Assembly: GCF_023283945.1 (NCBI RefSeq) | Contig: NZ_JAKIKW010000027.1 | Span: 1 to 64,000, forward strand | Source of the DNA: Shewanella gelidimarina | GTDB lineage: Bacteria > Pseudomonadota > Gammaproteobacteria > Enterobacterales > Shewanellaceae | Direction of reading: 5' to 3' | DNA length: 64,000 bases | Part shown: positions 48,422 to 57,755 of the stretch, one piece after another | Layout: each line of letters starts with the position of its first letter | Numbering within the stretch: position 1 is the stretch's first letter | Notes under the pieces: model-generated | The model's input: only the letters and a program-made list of their open reading frames with translations | The model's database searches: none | Told to the model about the DNA's origin: nothing | Translations under genes and position numbers: made by a program

Positions 48422-50421
48422 ATGAAACTACAAAAGACGGTATTAGCTGTAGCCCTACTGGCTGCATTATCAGCCTGTTCAAATGATGATGACAATAACC
48501 AAACTACCGATGGCTTTAACTTAACTATTGCTCATGTTAATGACACCCATTCAAATTTCGATCCTGTTAAGTCTAGTTTTACCATGGGTAAAGACGGAGA
48601 AATTGTATTCAATGAGTTTGGTGGTTATCCAAGAATACTTGAAGCTGCAAATGAAATTAAAGAAGATGCTACTGACGCAAAGCAACCACTGCTTTTTTTA
48701 CATGGCGGTGATGCATGGCAGGGAACAGCTTACTTCAAACTCAATGAAGGTACGGCAAACGCAGATCTATTATCACGAATGGGACTAGATGCCATGGCAC
48801 TAGGTAACCACGAATTCGATTTAGATACGGCGAAACTGGCTAGTTTTATCGATAGTGTTAACTTCCCTCTACTGGCAAATAATATAGATACGGGTCTTGA
48901 CGCTAACCTTAGTGGTTCTACAAATCTAAAACCTTATCAACTGTTTGCATTTGATGGAGTGTTGAAACGTAAAATAACTGAAGTTTCTGATGCTAAAGAA
49001 AATGAGCAAATCGTAGCAGTGATTGGCGTGGTCTTAGAAGATATGCCCACTATCGCTACAGGTACAGGCGATGTTAAATTTGAAAGCGAGATAGTATTAA
49101 CTCAAATAACAGTCAATAGTCTTAAAGCCCAAGGGGTTAATAAGATTGTCGTTCTATCTCATATTGGTAATGCACGAGACATCGTACTAGCGGAAGGCAC
49201 AACTGATATTGATGTTATTGTCGGTGGACATTCCCATACGTTACTCGGTGACTTTACAGAACTAGGTCAGGGCGATAATGGGATCTATGCTCAATTAGTA
49301 AATCAAAAAGATGAAGTTGGAAAAACCTGTATTGTTCAAGCCGGTCAATATGCGCAAGCAATAGGTCAAGTTGATATTAAATTTAACAATGAAGGTGATC
49401 TTTTGTCATGTGTAGGGCAGAACACACTGCTGACTAATGAAACCTTTTATCGTGATGGCAAGCGTGAACCTAGTGACCTATTAACTGGCGCTGAGCATGA
49501 AAAGGTCGAAACCTTTATTGATAATAATAATCTTATTGATGACGTCGATGAGAATGATGCCATGCGGGTGCATATAGATGCTATTTATAAACCAGCTTTA
49601 GAAAAAGCCTATGGCGATGTGATTGCTAATTCTCCAACAGATATTAATCATGAACGTCGACCTGGTGATGCTGGTACTGACGAGCATGGATCTGACGTCG
49701 CACCATTGATTGCTCAAGGCATGGTGTTTTGGGCAAATCAAGAAAGTGTAAATTCAGTTATTGGAAAGAAAGTTCAAATTGGTCTTGTGGGTGCTGGTGG
49801 TGTGAGAACTGATATCACATCTGGTGATTTCAGAGAGGGAAACGCAGCTTAGAGTTATTGCCTTTCTCAAACTATCTATCCGTTTTGACTATTAATGGCA
49901 CAACGCTTAAAAATCTTCTAACAACGACAATTATCGATACGCTTCCACAAGGCAGTCATGCAGGTAAGTTTCCATATGTTGGCGGAATGCGTTATACATT
50001 CACCGAAGATAATAAGAACGTCAGCGGTAGCATAACTGCAATTGAAGTTAATACTGGCACCGAAACTGATCCTAAGTGGGCTGCTGTAACCGGTGATGCT
50101 GAATATGTAGTGATCGTTAATAATTATAATGCTAGCGGTAATGATGGTTGGAATGCGTTAGGGAATGCGCAGCTGTCTACAACTGATCGTGTTGATCTGG
50201 TTAAAACGGCAACTGGATATAAAGCTTACCCAGTAGACCATTTAACTTTCAATGCCGATAAGAATACATATAGTGTCGTTTACACCGGAGATGTTCCTAG
50301 TTGTGATGATGGTGGTGTTGATATTTGTAATACTGATGCATTATCTTTTATCGATTATGCCAAAGATAAAGTAGTATTAAAAAGTCTTCCATTTGAAACG
50401 ACGACTGTTATTTATAAATAG
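48422..50421 (+). pseudogene. 5'-nucleotidase/metallophosphatase lipoprotein, broken by a one-base frameshift
   Basis: The gene encodes a UshA-like protein in two frames: 48422-49852, then continuing to 50421. The N-terminal part has lipobox LSAC, then metallophosphatase motifs HVNDTHSNF, GGDAWQGT, GNHEFD, LSHIGNA and VGGHSHTLLG, and the start of the C-terminal nucleotide-binding domain up to GDFREGNAA. The stop at 49850-49852 comes from a missing base: adding one T after GCT restores ALELLPFSNYLSVLTINGTTL, the normal family continuation, through the rest of the domain. The rest of both frames is undamaged, so the lesion is recent or a sequencing error. A working protein would degrade extracellular nucleotides to nucleosides and phosphate. 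Confidence 0.85.
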
Positions 50422-50449
50422 TAAGTAACGTCAAAATATTTTTATTAGG

Positions 50450-50475
50450 AAGGGCATCTAAATTGATGCCCTTTA
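50450..50475 (+). terminator. Terminator after the 5'-nucleotidase gene
   Basis: AAGGGCATC (50450-50458) pairs with GATGCCCTT (50465-50473) across a 6-base loop, followed by a T-rich tail. It also faces the convergent recombinase gene. Confidence 0.82.
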
Positions 50476-50548
50476 TTATTATAGGTTTACTTCAGTTACT
50501 ATTTTTATAGATCACAAAATATTTCAATTAACAAGTCATTGGGATCTG

Positions 50549-51592
50549 TTATTCATTCGGCTTCAAATAATGATTCAATGAACGCGGATCCGTATGTCCT
50601 GTACGACCCATAATGTACAGGTGATCTTTTTTATTTTCATGTAGTTGCGTTACACATCCACTACGTAAACTGTGCGCCCCATAGTACTGAGGATCTAACC
50701 CAGCCTTATTACAATATCGTTTAATCAGTTGATAAATATCATCACCACGTAGAAATCCTTTTCCCAAATGAGTATCGGTAATCTGGTAGTCTCTAATTTG
50801 ATTTCCATCTCTTGTTAACGATCTAAATAAGTGACCTTCTTTAATTTCTGCAGCAGAGAGCCACTCTTTAACGGCATCAAATGCAGAGAATGGTTCTTCT
50901 TTCGGTAGTACTTTCCATTCTCTTTGTCCTTGCTGATTACTTTTAGAGTAGGGTAGTCTTACTTTAAGTTTATCGCGTAAAAAGCTTAAGTGGTTCACTT
51001 TAATATTCGCGAGTTCAGAACGTCGAAACCCTCCTTGAAACCCTAACTGAAGAATCGCCTTATCTCGTTTTTTTGTGAGATTTTGATTTCGTTCATCAAT
51101 TGTTTGTATCAGTAATTCAAGCTCATCGTACATGATGGGCTGTTGATCATAATCCGCAACCGTTCTATTTTGATTGCGCATAAGTCCACGCATTACTCTA
51201 ATGACCAAAGGGTGTTCCGTCGGCGATGGCGATCCAGATTGAATATGAAAAAATCGTATAGCAGCTAATCGACTATTAATGGTTTGTGTTGAAAGCTGGG
51301 GGCCGCTGTTAGCTTGATAAATATCTTTTTGATGACCGATAAACGAAATAACACTTCTTGGATCTGCGGGCAATGAACTTAAACCATGTGATTCGCAATA
51401 GGTAACAAAAATCCCAAAACTAGACTGATATACCCGTCTGGTATTATGAGAAATTTCATAACGAGTTTCTTTAGCTGCGCTTTCAAAATCATTGAGGATA
51501 GAAAGAGGTAACTCTTGCTCCTGGTAAAAACCGTCGTCTGCAACAGTCTTTAACGCCTTATTAGAAATAGGGCTAATACGCTTTCCACTCAT
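50549..51592 (-). CDS. Tyrosine recombinase (site-specific integrase)
   Basis: The 347-residue recombinase has all catalytic residues: R190 (GGFRRSEL), K217, H307-x-x-R310 (HSLR), H333 (TGHTD) and nucleophile Y342 (LNHYLK). An N-terminal SAM-like core-binding domain lies at about 30-120. The catalytic domain is followed by only five residues, so there is no long C-terminal swap tail. It is not obviously IntI or XerC/D. The start is the ATG at 51592. A perfect 16-bp-arm inverted repeat lies about 85 bases upstream and could be its target. No phage genes or tRNA gene lie beside it, so it may belong to a small integrated element or be a stand-alone recombinase. Confidence 0.9.
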   Translation of the reverse strand: MSGKRISPISNKALKTVADDGFYQEQELPLSILNDFESAAKETRYEISHNTRRVYQSSFGIFVTYCESHGLSSLPADPRSVISFIGHQKDIYQANSGPQLSTQTINSRLAAIRFFHIQSGSPSPTEHPLVIRVMRGLMRNQNRTVADYDQQPIMYDELELLIQTIDERNQNLTKKRDKAILQLGFQGGFRRSELANIKVNHLSFLRDKLKVRLPYSKSNQQGQREWKVLPKEEPFSAFDAVKEWLSAAEIKEGHLFRSLTRDGNQIRDYQITDTHLGKGFLRGDDIYQLIKRYCNKAGLDPQYYGAHSLRSGCVTQLHENKKDHLYIMGRTGHTDPRSLNHYLKPNE

Positions 51593-51676
51593 TAGATGAT
51601 ATTTCCTCGATTAGCACTGTGGTTGTGGGTTTTTATAAGACGTTATAGGGCCACTATTTTAACGATTTAACGCTAC

Positions 51677-51712
51677 CTCTACCAGTGATAATCGTCATTA
51701 TCACTGGTAGAG
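51677..51712. repeat. Perfect 16-bp inverted repeat with a 4-base centre upstream of the recombinase
   Basis: CTCTACCAGTGATAAT (51677-51692) and its exact complement (51697-51712) flank CGTC. There is no T-run on either side, so it is not a terminator. Viewed as a recombinase site, it gives about 11-14-bp arms around a 6-8-bp centre, typical for tyrosine recombinases. It could also be an operator of the recombinase gene. Confidence 0.9.
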
Positions 51713-51949
51713 AGTGATAGACCAACAGTGTGCTCGATAAGTAAGCTGTTTTGTTTGGGCTTATCGATAATAGAGTAAAGTTAGACACTTTTTAAAGGGA
51801 TATAATTAACTACGACTAATCCTTTAGTGTTCTAGATTGGATGATAAAACATCATTTTAAACAGTGAAAAATATCAAATGTTAAAATCGGTGAGTTACGC
51901 TAAAGGCATTAGCAATATAATGGTGAGTCAGCCGCTACAAATAAGGATA

Positions 51950-52472
51950 ACTGTGCTGCATTACCGCTCAAAATGGTTTAACCATATATTAAATATAAAG
52001 GGACTATATGATGAATGATACTAATCGTGAATGGTATGTCCTGATAAAAAGCTAACAAAATTCCCGAAAGTTATGGCTACTACAACAAAGATAACCCATT
52101 CGCTAATAATAAAATTGGTCACCAGTGTCATAAGTGTTAGCAATAGAACGCTGAATAAAGCGCTATTAATGCAGATTATTTTGGCACATTATCATTCAAA
52201 AAGAGTTAACCATACTTTTAATCGAAGGGGTCAATATGATGTGATAACTAAGCATCAATGGAAATATCATGATAAGGGGCAAGCATCAATCCGGAAGTTA
52301 TGACAACGGCAACAAAGACAATCAGTACATGGTCTGTCGCTAATATTAAGATTTGTCTCTAATGCGGTAAATGCCAACAATAGAATATTGAATAAGCCCC
52401 TATTAATGCAGACTATTATGCCGTATTATCGCTCAGAATGGTTTAACCATACTTTAATAGCAAAAGGTCTAC
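51950..52472 (+). repeat. Two decayed tandem copies of the 5' part of the downstream gene
   Basis: Units of about 228 and 237 bases, marked by ATGATG at 52008, 52236 and 52473, repeat the same leader (CATTAC/TATCGCTCA, GTTTAACCAT, purine-rich ribosome-like site) and the same opening (TACTAA, GAATGG, GATAA, a CTAATAATAA-like stretch). The third copy is the intact gene at 52473. The first two are damaged by stops and small deletions. Copies keep leader and start but not the gene's 3' half. Confidence 0.75.
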
Positions 52473-52988
52473 ATGATGAATCATACTAAGCATGAATGGC
52501 AATATCATGATAAAAAGCCAACAAAGGGCCGCAAGTTATTACTACTGCAACCAGATGAACTGGTGTACGCGTTACCGCTGATAATAAGATTGTTACCCAT
52601 GCGTGAAACGGCGAAAAGGTTAGATTGGTTTCTACCGTTTGAAAGTAAGATGGAGTTACAAGCCCAGCATATGCCATTATCAACACAGCTGACAGTAATC
52701 GCGACAAGCCTTCCTACAGACGACAGTGGTTTATCATTAGATTTAGATGCGGTAAATCTAGCGTTAAACAATTACTTTAGTGATTATGGCTGGCGCATGG
52801 TAAGAAAAGAATTGTCGCAGATAAAAAAACGGAAAAAGAAATCACATATTGAACTGAGTAACGATCTAATACATCGGCTAAAAGCGTTTATGACGTTGAA
52901 GCAATTAGATAGCTTTGATCAAGCAATGGACCATTTACTCAGTAATGAAGAGCAAGACCATGATATTGACTTGATTGAGATGGGTTGA
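52473..52988 (+). CDS. Ribbon-helix-helix-like protein beside the recombinase
   Basis: The protein has 171 residues (start ATG at 52473 or the adjacent one at 52476, both after AAAGG). I recognise no named family. The N-terminal half is mixed. A basic segment (QIKKRKKKSH) introduces a C-terminal stretch HIELSNDLIHRLKAFMTLKQLDSFDQAMDHLL that looks like a ribbon-helix-helix DNA-binding fold: a beta strand with alternating residues, then two helices. It may regulate or direct the recombinase, or be cargo. Two decayed copies of its 5' end lie directly upstream. Confidence 0.6.
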   Translation: MMNHTKHEWQYHDKKPTKGRKLLLLQPDELVYALPLIIRLLPMRETAKRLDWFLPFESKMELQAQHMPLSTQLTVIATSLPTDDSGLSLDLDAVNLALNNYFSDYGWRMVRKELSQIKKRKKKSHIELSNDLIHRLKAFMTLKQLDSFDQAMDHLLSNEEQDHDIDLIEMG

Positions 52989-53028
52989 AAACGGTCACTT
53001 AGTTGACCGATAAAGACTATTTTCATGA

Positions 53029-54162
53029 TTATTTATTGAGTGTAGCAATAGCTGCAACAGTTAGGCGGTGGCTAAACGTTGTGCGTTTTGCATGTAAAGG
53101 TGCCCAACCTGCCAGAAAACGTTCGAAGTCAGCCCACGCTATATTCACTAGTGGGCGCCACTCCTTTTCTATTTCTCGGCGACTAAATGCACTTTGGAAT
53201 AAACACAGAGCCGTGTGAAGTTCAGTAAAGTAGTCGTCGATAAGTTGCTCAAACTGACGTTCAAGAGTCGTTTCATCTAAGCAACTACCTAAAAAATAAA
53301 CCACATCTTTAATACCACAACCGCCACCAATATATTGAAAATCGACTGCTGCAACATGGGCTAAGTCATTGGAAAAACAAAAGTTAGCGATCTTTGCATC
53401 ACCATGGACTAACGTTTTATATCTGCAATTATTAAGGCGTTTATCAAGCTCAACTGCAGCATCTTTTAACGGTCCTTTTTCCATAGCATCAAATTCTTTC
53501 GCTCTTGTTGCTAGGTGCCAATACGTCCCTATTGGCCAAAGTTTGTTGGGCCAATTGTCTAGCGGATCATGTTGCATATTGAGTGCATGAAAACGTGCTA
53601 GCCAACGTAAGCAGATTTTTGAGTTTTCCGCAGAGACAGTGGTTAATCGAGTCGGAAACCCTTCGCGATCTAAATCGGACATAACGATCATTTTTGAAGA
53701 GAGACAAGACTGACTTAAACTTGCTTGGCCGATAAACTGAGGTAATGCACAAAAGGGTTTTGTTTTATTGGCCCAATGTTGATAAAACTCTGCTTCAACA
53801 TCATAAGATGCCAGCTTTCGTTGATGTGATATGGTGCCACTCCAACCTCTCGGGTGCTGCTGAATAACAGGGGGATTAATATGTTTAACGACAAAAGTCA
53901 TATCGGGACCATTGCTGAACTTGTCTAAATCTGGTTCTACTGTTTCAAAACGTGCGATTTCACCATAACCAGACCAGAGCGTCTGAATCACTTCCGTTTT
54001 AACGAAGTGAGTTGTTTTAATTATCGCTGACAATAGTTGGTTAAACTCGTGCTCATTATTTTTCAATGTTTTGAACCTAAGTGGCGTCAATGCACCATAA
54101 TCTAAATAACGAGTCCTTTTGTAGGCGTGCAGACATAGCTTATATAAGTTAAGGCCTGCCAC
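53029..54162 (-). CDS. APH/choline-kinase-like phosphotransferase
   Basis: The 377-residue protein has the kinase-fold signatures of the aminoglycoside phosphotransferase/ecdysteroid-kinase-like group: the catalytic loop HGDAKIANF (HGDxxxxN), then AVDFQYIG as the metal-binding DFG equivalent. The N-lobe has VVKHINPP with the likely ATP-binding Lys. It starts at a GTG at 54162; no ATG precedes the conserved core. Members phosphorylate small alcohols or antibiotics; the substrate here is unknown and there is no reason to call it a resistance gene. It is convergent with the ribbon-helix-helix gene. Confidence 0.82.
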   Translation of the reverse strand: MAGLNLYKLCLHAYKRTRYLDYGALTPLRFKTLKNNEHEFNQLLSAIIKTTHFVKTEVIQTLWSGYGEIARFETVEPDLDKFSNGPDMTFVVKHINPPVIQQHPRGWSGTISHQRKLASYDVEAEFYQHWANKTKPFCALPQFIGQASLSQSCLSSKMIVMSDLDREGFPTRLTTVSAENSKICLRWLARFHALNMQHDPLDNWPNKLWPIGTYWHLATRAKEFDAMEKGPLKDAAVELDKRLNNCRYKTLVHGDAKIANFCFSNDLAHVAAVDFQYIGGGCGIKDVVYFLGSCLDETTLERQFEQLIDDYFTELHTALCLFQSAFSRREIEKEWRPLVNIAWADFERFLAGWAPLHAKRTTFSHRLTVAAIATLNK

Positions 54163-54470
54163 TCTTTTTTGAACTCAATAAAGGACATTTTAACAGTTTG
54201 TTTCAGTTAATATTATCGAAAATATGAATGTTGATATAGCCGTGGCGAATCAAGAATATGGTATTTTCCATCGACATCAATATCCTGAATTATTTCACTA
54301 TGTAACATATTCTAGTCTTGCTGTCATTGATAGTGCAGCTAAAGGCACCCTCATTGTTTGAGGTGCTAAAGAAGATACTGATAAACAAGCATCGACGATA
54401 GGGTGGTGATTTGGAATTTTATCTAACGGCGGAATAAAATAGTGCAGTGCGAATGAATTTTCAATAATAA
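54163..54470. other. Non-coding stretch with a possible gene remnant
   Basis: A plus-strand open stretch (54224-54361, 45 codons) has protein-like composition (NQEYGIFHRHQYPELF) and appears to continue past its TGA in the same frame to a second TGA. It has no ribosome site. It looks like a decayed gene end, not a working gene. Nothing else is seen. Confidence 0.3.
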
Positions 54471-54505
54471 AAAGGCTAAGTCACTGATGTGCCTTAGCCT
54501 TTATG
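54471..54505 (-). terminator. Terminator of the M1 peptidase/DUF6702 unit
   Basis: AAAGGCTAAG (54471-54480) pairs with CTTAGCCTTT (54493-54502) across a 12-base loop. On the minus strand the stem is followed by T-rich sequence. It lies just beyond the stop of the DUF6702-like gene. Confidence 0.75.
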
Positions 54506-54510
54506 CTTTT

Positions 54511-55008
54511 CTATTCTGGTAGTGAAACTGTTAACCAACGGTCACTGTGTTCAAAAAGGAGTGACTGTAACTTACCTTGTCCCTCAATATTAACTAAGTT
54601 AACCTGCGAGGGCCAAAGATCCTGTAATGCTCCATTTGAAATAGACATACCTGATATTTTTTCGGGTATGTTTGTTTCCTGGTAGATCCACAAGTATTTG
54701 CCGTCTAACTCTAAGCCGACAAAGGTTAAAGGTAACGGTTTACCATCGTTAGATTCAATTGCAAACTGATGTTGAACATAGTCTGCAAAAGTATTTTGAG
54801 TGGCTTTGCTGCTTAAGATATCTGCACTAGGGTCAAAAAGATCTCTTACTGCGTGTTCGGCATCATGTAGATAGAACTTATGCATGACTTCAATAGTGTT
54901 AACCCTATGGTTAAAACTAATCGTTGTTACCGCCGTTTTTTGTTGATGAGCATTCACATTGCCGATCATAAAGAAAAATAAACTAGCGATTAATACACGG
55001 ATCTTCAT
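54511..55008 (-). CDS. Secreted DUF6702-like protein
   Basis: The 165-residue protein has a signal peptide (KIRVLIASLFFFMIGNVNAHQQ). The mature part has HKFYLHDAEHAVRD, LDGKYLWIYQET and DLWPSQVNLVNIEGQGKLQSLLF, matching DUF6702, a family of small secreted proteins often encoded beside M1 metallopeptidases. Function is unknown. It starts 3 bases after the stop of the M1 gene, so the two are one operon and the protein probably assists the peptidase. Confidence 0.8.
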   Translation of the reverse strand: MKIRVLIASLFFFMIGNVNAHQQKTAVTTISFNHRVNTIEVMHKFYLHDAEHAVRDLFDPSADILSSKATQNTFADYVQHQFAIESNDGKPLPLTFVGLELDGKYLWIYQETNIPEKISGMSISNGALQDLWPSQVNLVNIEGQGKLQSLLFEHSDRWLTVSLPE

Positions 55009-55011
55009 TTC

Positions 55012-57468
55012 TTAAGCAGCCTTATCTGTTTTTAAAGTATTGTCATCGTCTTCACTTTTAAGCTCTGTCTTAATGTCCTGCATAATATCGCGCTTAAGTT
55101 TTTGCTTACTTTTCTCTTTCTTGTAGGCTTCAATCCTAGACTCAATGATACGACGAGGAAAATAGTTGTTGTTTAGGTCCACATCTGCCGTTTGCCAGCT
55201 CGGGTCAATTTCAACTTCTTTAAGTACTTTGTCAGTAACAATGAGTTTATTGACTGAAGTAGGACTTCTACGCCAGATCTCTGCCGGAATATTAATAGAT
55301 TCAATCGAACCATCTTCATAAGTGAGCTGCAGAAGGATCGGCATTACTAGGCCGCCAATATTGGAAAACTCGAGTACATAATAGTTTTTGTCTTCCTTCA
55401 CTGCTCTTTCTATTACGGCAAGCTCCCAAGGCTTAAGGTCTTTTACTAACTTGTTATACTTATTACGTTCTTTATTCGTAACTGTATACTCATCATTTTT
55501 ATCATAAAAATCAGTAACATCTTGATTTAGCTCAACCCAAGTTTTTATACCTTGTTGCTGATCTTTTATTATCGCCATTGGCACTGGCTTGTCTTGTTCC
55601 ATTTGACGTTCACGAGCAAAATCAATATCTGGATTTTTGGTATTCATTTGTAACTTATAGATTTTGTCTATTGAGATATCAACATGATCTGTAGTGTAAA
55701 ACCAGCCTCGCCAAAACCAATCTAAATCGATACCGGATGCTTCTTCCATTGTTCTAAAAAAATCGGACGGAGTAGGGCGTTTATACTTCCACCGAGTGGC
55801 ATACTCTTTAAAAGCAAAATCGAACAATTCACGACCCAGTACGATTTCCCGAAGAATGTTCAAGGCGATTGCAGGTTTGGTATAGGCGTTAGGTCCAAAC
55901 TTTAAAATACTGTCAGATTGTGTCATCACCGGCACTTGTACCGTTGACTTCATGTACTCAATTATATCTCTCGGTTCTCTAGCCCAATGGGCGTCTGTTT
56001 CCCACTCTCTCACTGCTAAAGATTCTAAAAAACTGTTAAGCCCTTCGTCCATCCAAGTCCATTGACGTTCATCAGAATTAACGATCATAGGAAAATATAT
56101 ATGGCCGATTTCATGGATCACTACACCAATTAGGAAACGTTTTTCAGACAATGTATAGGTACGACTACCATCATCTTGCAATTCTGTACGTGGCCCATTG
56201 AAGGTTATCATTGGGTATTCCATGCCACCAACAGGTCCATTTATTGATTGGGCTGTCGGATATGGGTAATCAAAAGAATACTTTGAATAAACTTCCATGG
56301 TATGGATGACCGATTCTGTTGAATATTTTTTCCAGAGATCGCCACCTTCCTTTGGATAGAAAGACATCGCCATAACCAGTGGCCGCTCTGATGATTTTTG
56401 CTCATAACCTTTAGCATCCCACATGAATTTTCTTGATGAAGCCCAGGCGAAATCTCTTACATTTTCAGCTTCAAAGTGCCATGTTTTTGTTTTACTGGTG
56501 GCGTTCGCCTCATTTTCTAAAGCTTCTACTTCAGTCACAATAAAGACGGGTTTTTGACTACTTTTTGCTTTTTCAAAACGCTTACGCTGTTTTTTATTTA
56601 GCACAGAACTGGCGTTTACTAATTCACCAGTAGCAGCAACAATATGGTCTGCTGGTACCGTGATTTCAACATCATAATCGCCAAACTCTAAGGTAAATTC
56701 ACCACTCCCCAGAAAGGCTTTATTGGTCCAAGCTTCGTAATCAGTATAGGCGTGGAGGCGTGGAAACCATTGAGCTAATTGGAAAATATCATTGCCACCG
56801 TCACGTTTATCTTTAGGGAAATGTTCATAACCAGAGCGACCGCCCATCGCTTTTTGATCCGTTATGTTAAAAGCATAATCGAGCTCAAATTCTGTTGTCT
56901 TACCTGGCTTCAATGGTTTCAGCAAATCGATACGCATATTGGTGCCAACGATAGTCGCTGTTAACGGTTTGCCATTGATGGTCACTTTACCTATTTCGTA
57001 GCCGACGTCGTTATCCGCTAAAAATTGTTGTCCGCGTAGGGTTTTTAAGCTTATTTTTGTTGGTTTTCCATCGACACTTTTTGCCAGCTCTGAAGGGCTA
57101 GAAAATGTACGAGTACGACTCGCGATAGAGTCTGCCTTGTAATAATTCTGGTCCAGTTGTAACCATAAATATTTTAGTGTATCGGGAGAATTATTTGTAT
57201 AGGTCACCGTTTGTGTGGCTTCTAAGCGTCTTTTATCTTCTAAAAGAGACGCTTTAATATGATAGTCAACTTGCTGTTGCCAATACTGATGTCCAGGTTC
57301 CCCAGCGGCATTTCGGTAAACATTCGGTGTGGGTAGATCCGCATCTAATTGACGAAATTTATCTTCAAAATCGCCTTTAGACTGCTTTATTGCTGAGGCG
57401 TAGGCTGGAAGTGCCACACCTGACAAAATCGTAAACGCTACGATTGATGACGTTAGTATTCTGTTCAC
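55012..57468 (-). CDS. Secreted M1-family metallopeptidase
   Basis: The 818-residue peptidase has a signal peptide (NRILTSSIVAFTILSGVALPAYASA). The zinc site is HEIGHIYFP with the downstream Glu in WMDEGLNSFLE. The exopeptidase signature is GGMEYPM rather than GAMEN, the form typical of this DUF6702-linked subgroup. A long charged C-terminal tail rich in Lys and Glu closes the protein. It differs from the other M1 enzyme at 45.4 kb in signature and lacks the ERAP1-like domain. Both probably work on external peptides. Confidence 0.92.
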   Translation of the reverse strand: MNRILTSSIVAFTILSGVALPAYASAIKQSKGDFEDKFRQLDADLPTPNVYRNAAGEPGHQYWQQQVDYHIKASLLEDKRRLEATQTVTYTNNSPDTLKYLWLQLDQNYYKADSIASRTRTFSSPSELAKSVDGKPTKISLKTLRGQQFLADNDVGYEIGKVTINGKPLTATIVGTNMRIDLLKPLKPGKTTEFELDYAFNITDQKAMGGRSGYEHFPKDKRDGGNDIFQLAQWFPRLHAYTDYEAWTNKAFLGSGEFTLEFGDYDVEITVPADHIVAATGELVNASSVLNKKQRKRFEKAKSSQKPVFIVTEVEALENEANATSKTKTWHFEAENVRDFAWASSRKFMWDAKGYEQKSSERPLVMAMSFYPKEGGDLWKKYSTESVIHTMEVYSKYSFDYPYPTAQSINGPVGGMEYPMITFNGPRTELQDDGSRTYTLSEKRFLIGVVIHEIGHIYFPMIVNSDERQWTWMDEGLNSFLESLAVREWETDAHWAREPRDIIEYMKSTVQVPVMTQSDSILKFGPNAYTKPAIALNILREIVLGRELFDFAFKEYATRWKYKRPTPSDFFRTMEEASGIDLDWFWRGWFYTTDHVDISIDKIYKLQMNTKNPDIDFARERQMEQDKPVPMAIIKDQQQGIKTWVELNQDVTDFYDKNDEYTVTNKERNKYNKLVKDLKPWELAVIERAVKEDKNYYVLEFSNIGGLVMPILLQLTYEDGSIESINIPAEIWRRSPTSVNKLIVTDKVLKEVEIDPSWQTADVDLNNNYFPRRIIESRIEAYKKEKSKQKLKRDIMQDIKTELKSEDDDNTLKTDKAA

Positions 57469-57755
57469 TGAGTACTTCTCTTATTTTATTGGAGTGATAA
57501 TGCATCACTACTTATAGTTATTTTTTTATACAGTTCAGATAATTATACAATAGACAATGGGTAAGCAGTCAATGTAACTTAATACTTTGTAACGATTAAT
57601 CTGGTTTAAGAGCCCGTCTTTTTGTAAAGTTTCATGACATTAATGTGTAGATACTTCTATAAACTATCGTTAGAGAAGCCTTCCGTAAGCAGCGTATTAA
57701 TGGAAATATCGACAGTCTCATTTATAGAGTTAGTTTATGACTTTACGTTTTTATC

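Noticed and set aside
52031-52303. 90-codon open frame across the decayed repeat units
   Set aside because: It runs through the junction of two repeat copies in a frame different from the intact copy and has no ribosome site.
51950-52472. Integron-like cassette array next to the tyrosine recombinase
   Set aside because: The repeats resemble gene starts rather than attC sites, and the recombinase does not look like IntI.
53029-54162. Antibiotic-resistance phosphotransferase
   Set aside because: Only the general HGDxxxxN kinase fold is visible; many relatives act on ordinary metabolites.
54224-54361. Plus-strand 45-codon frame before the terminator at 54471
   Set aside because: No ribosome site and it seems to continue past its stop; recorded only as a possible decayed gene.
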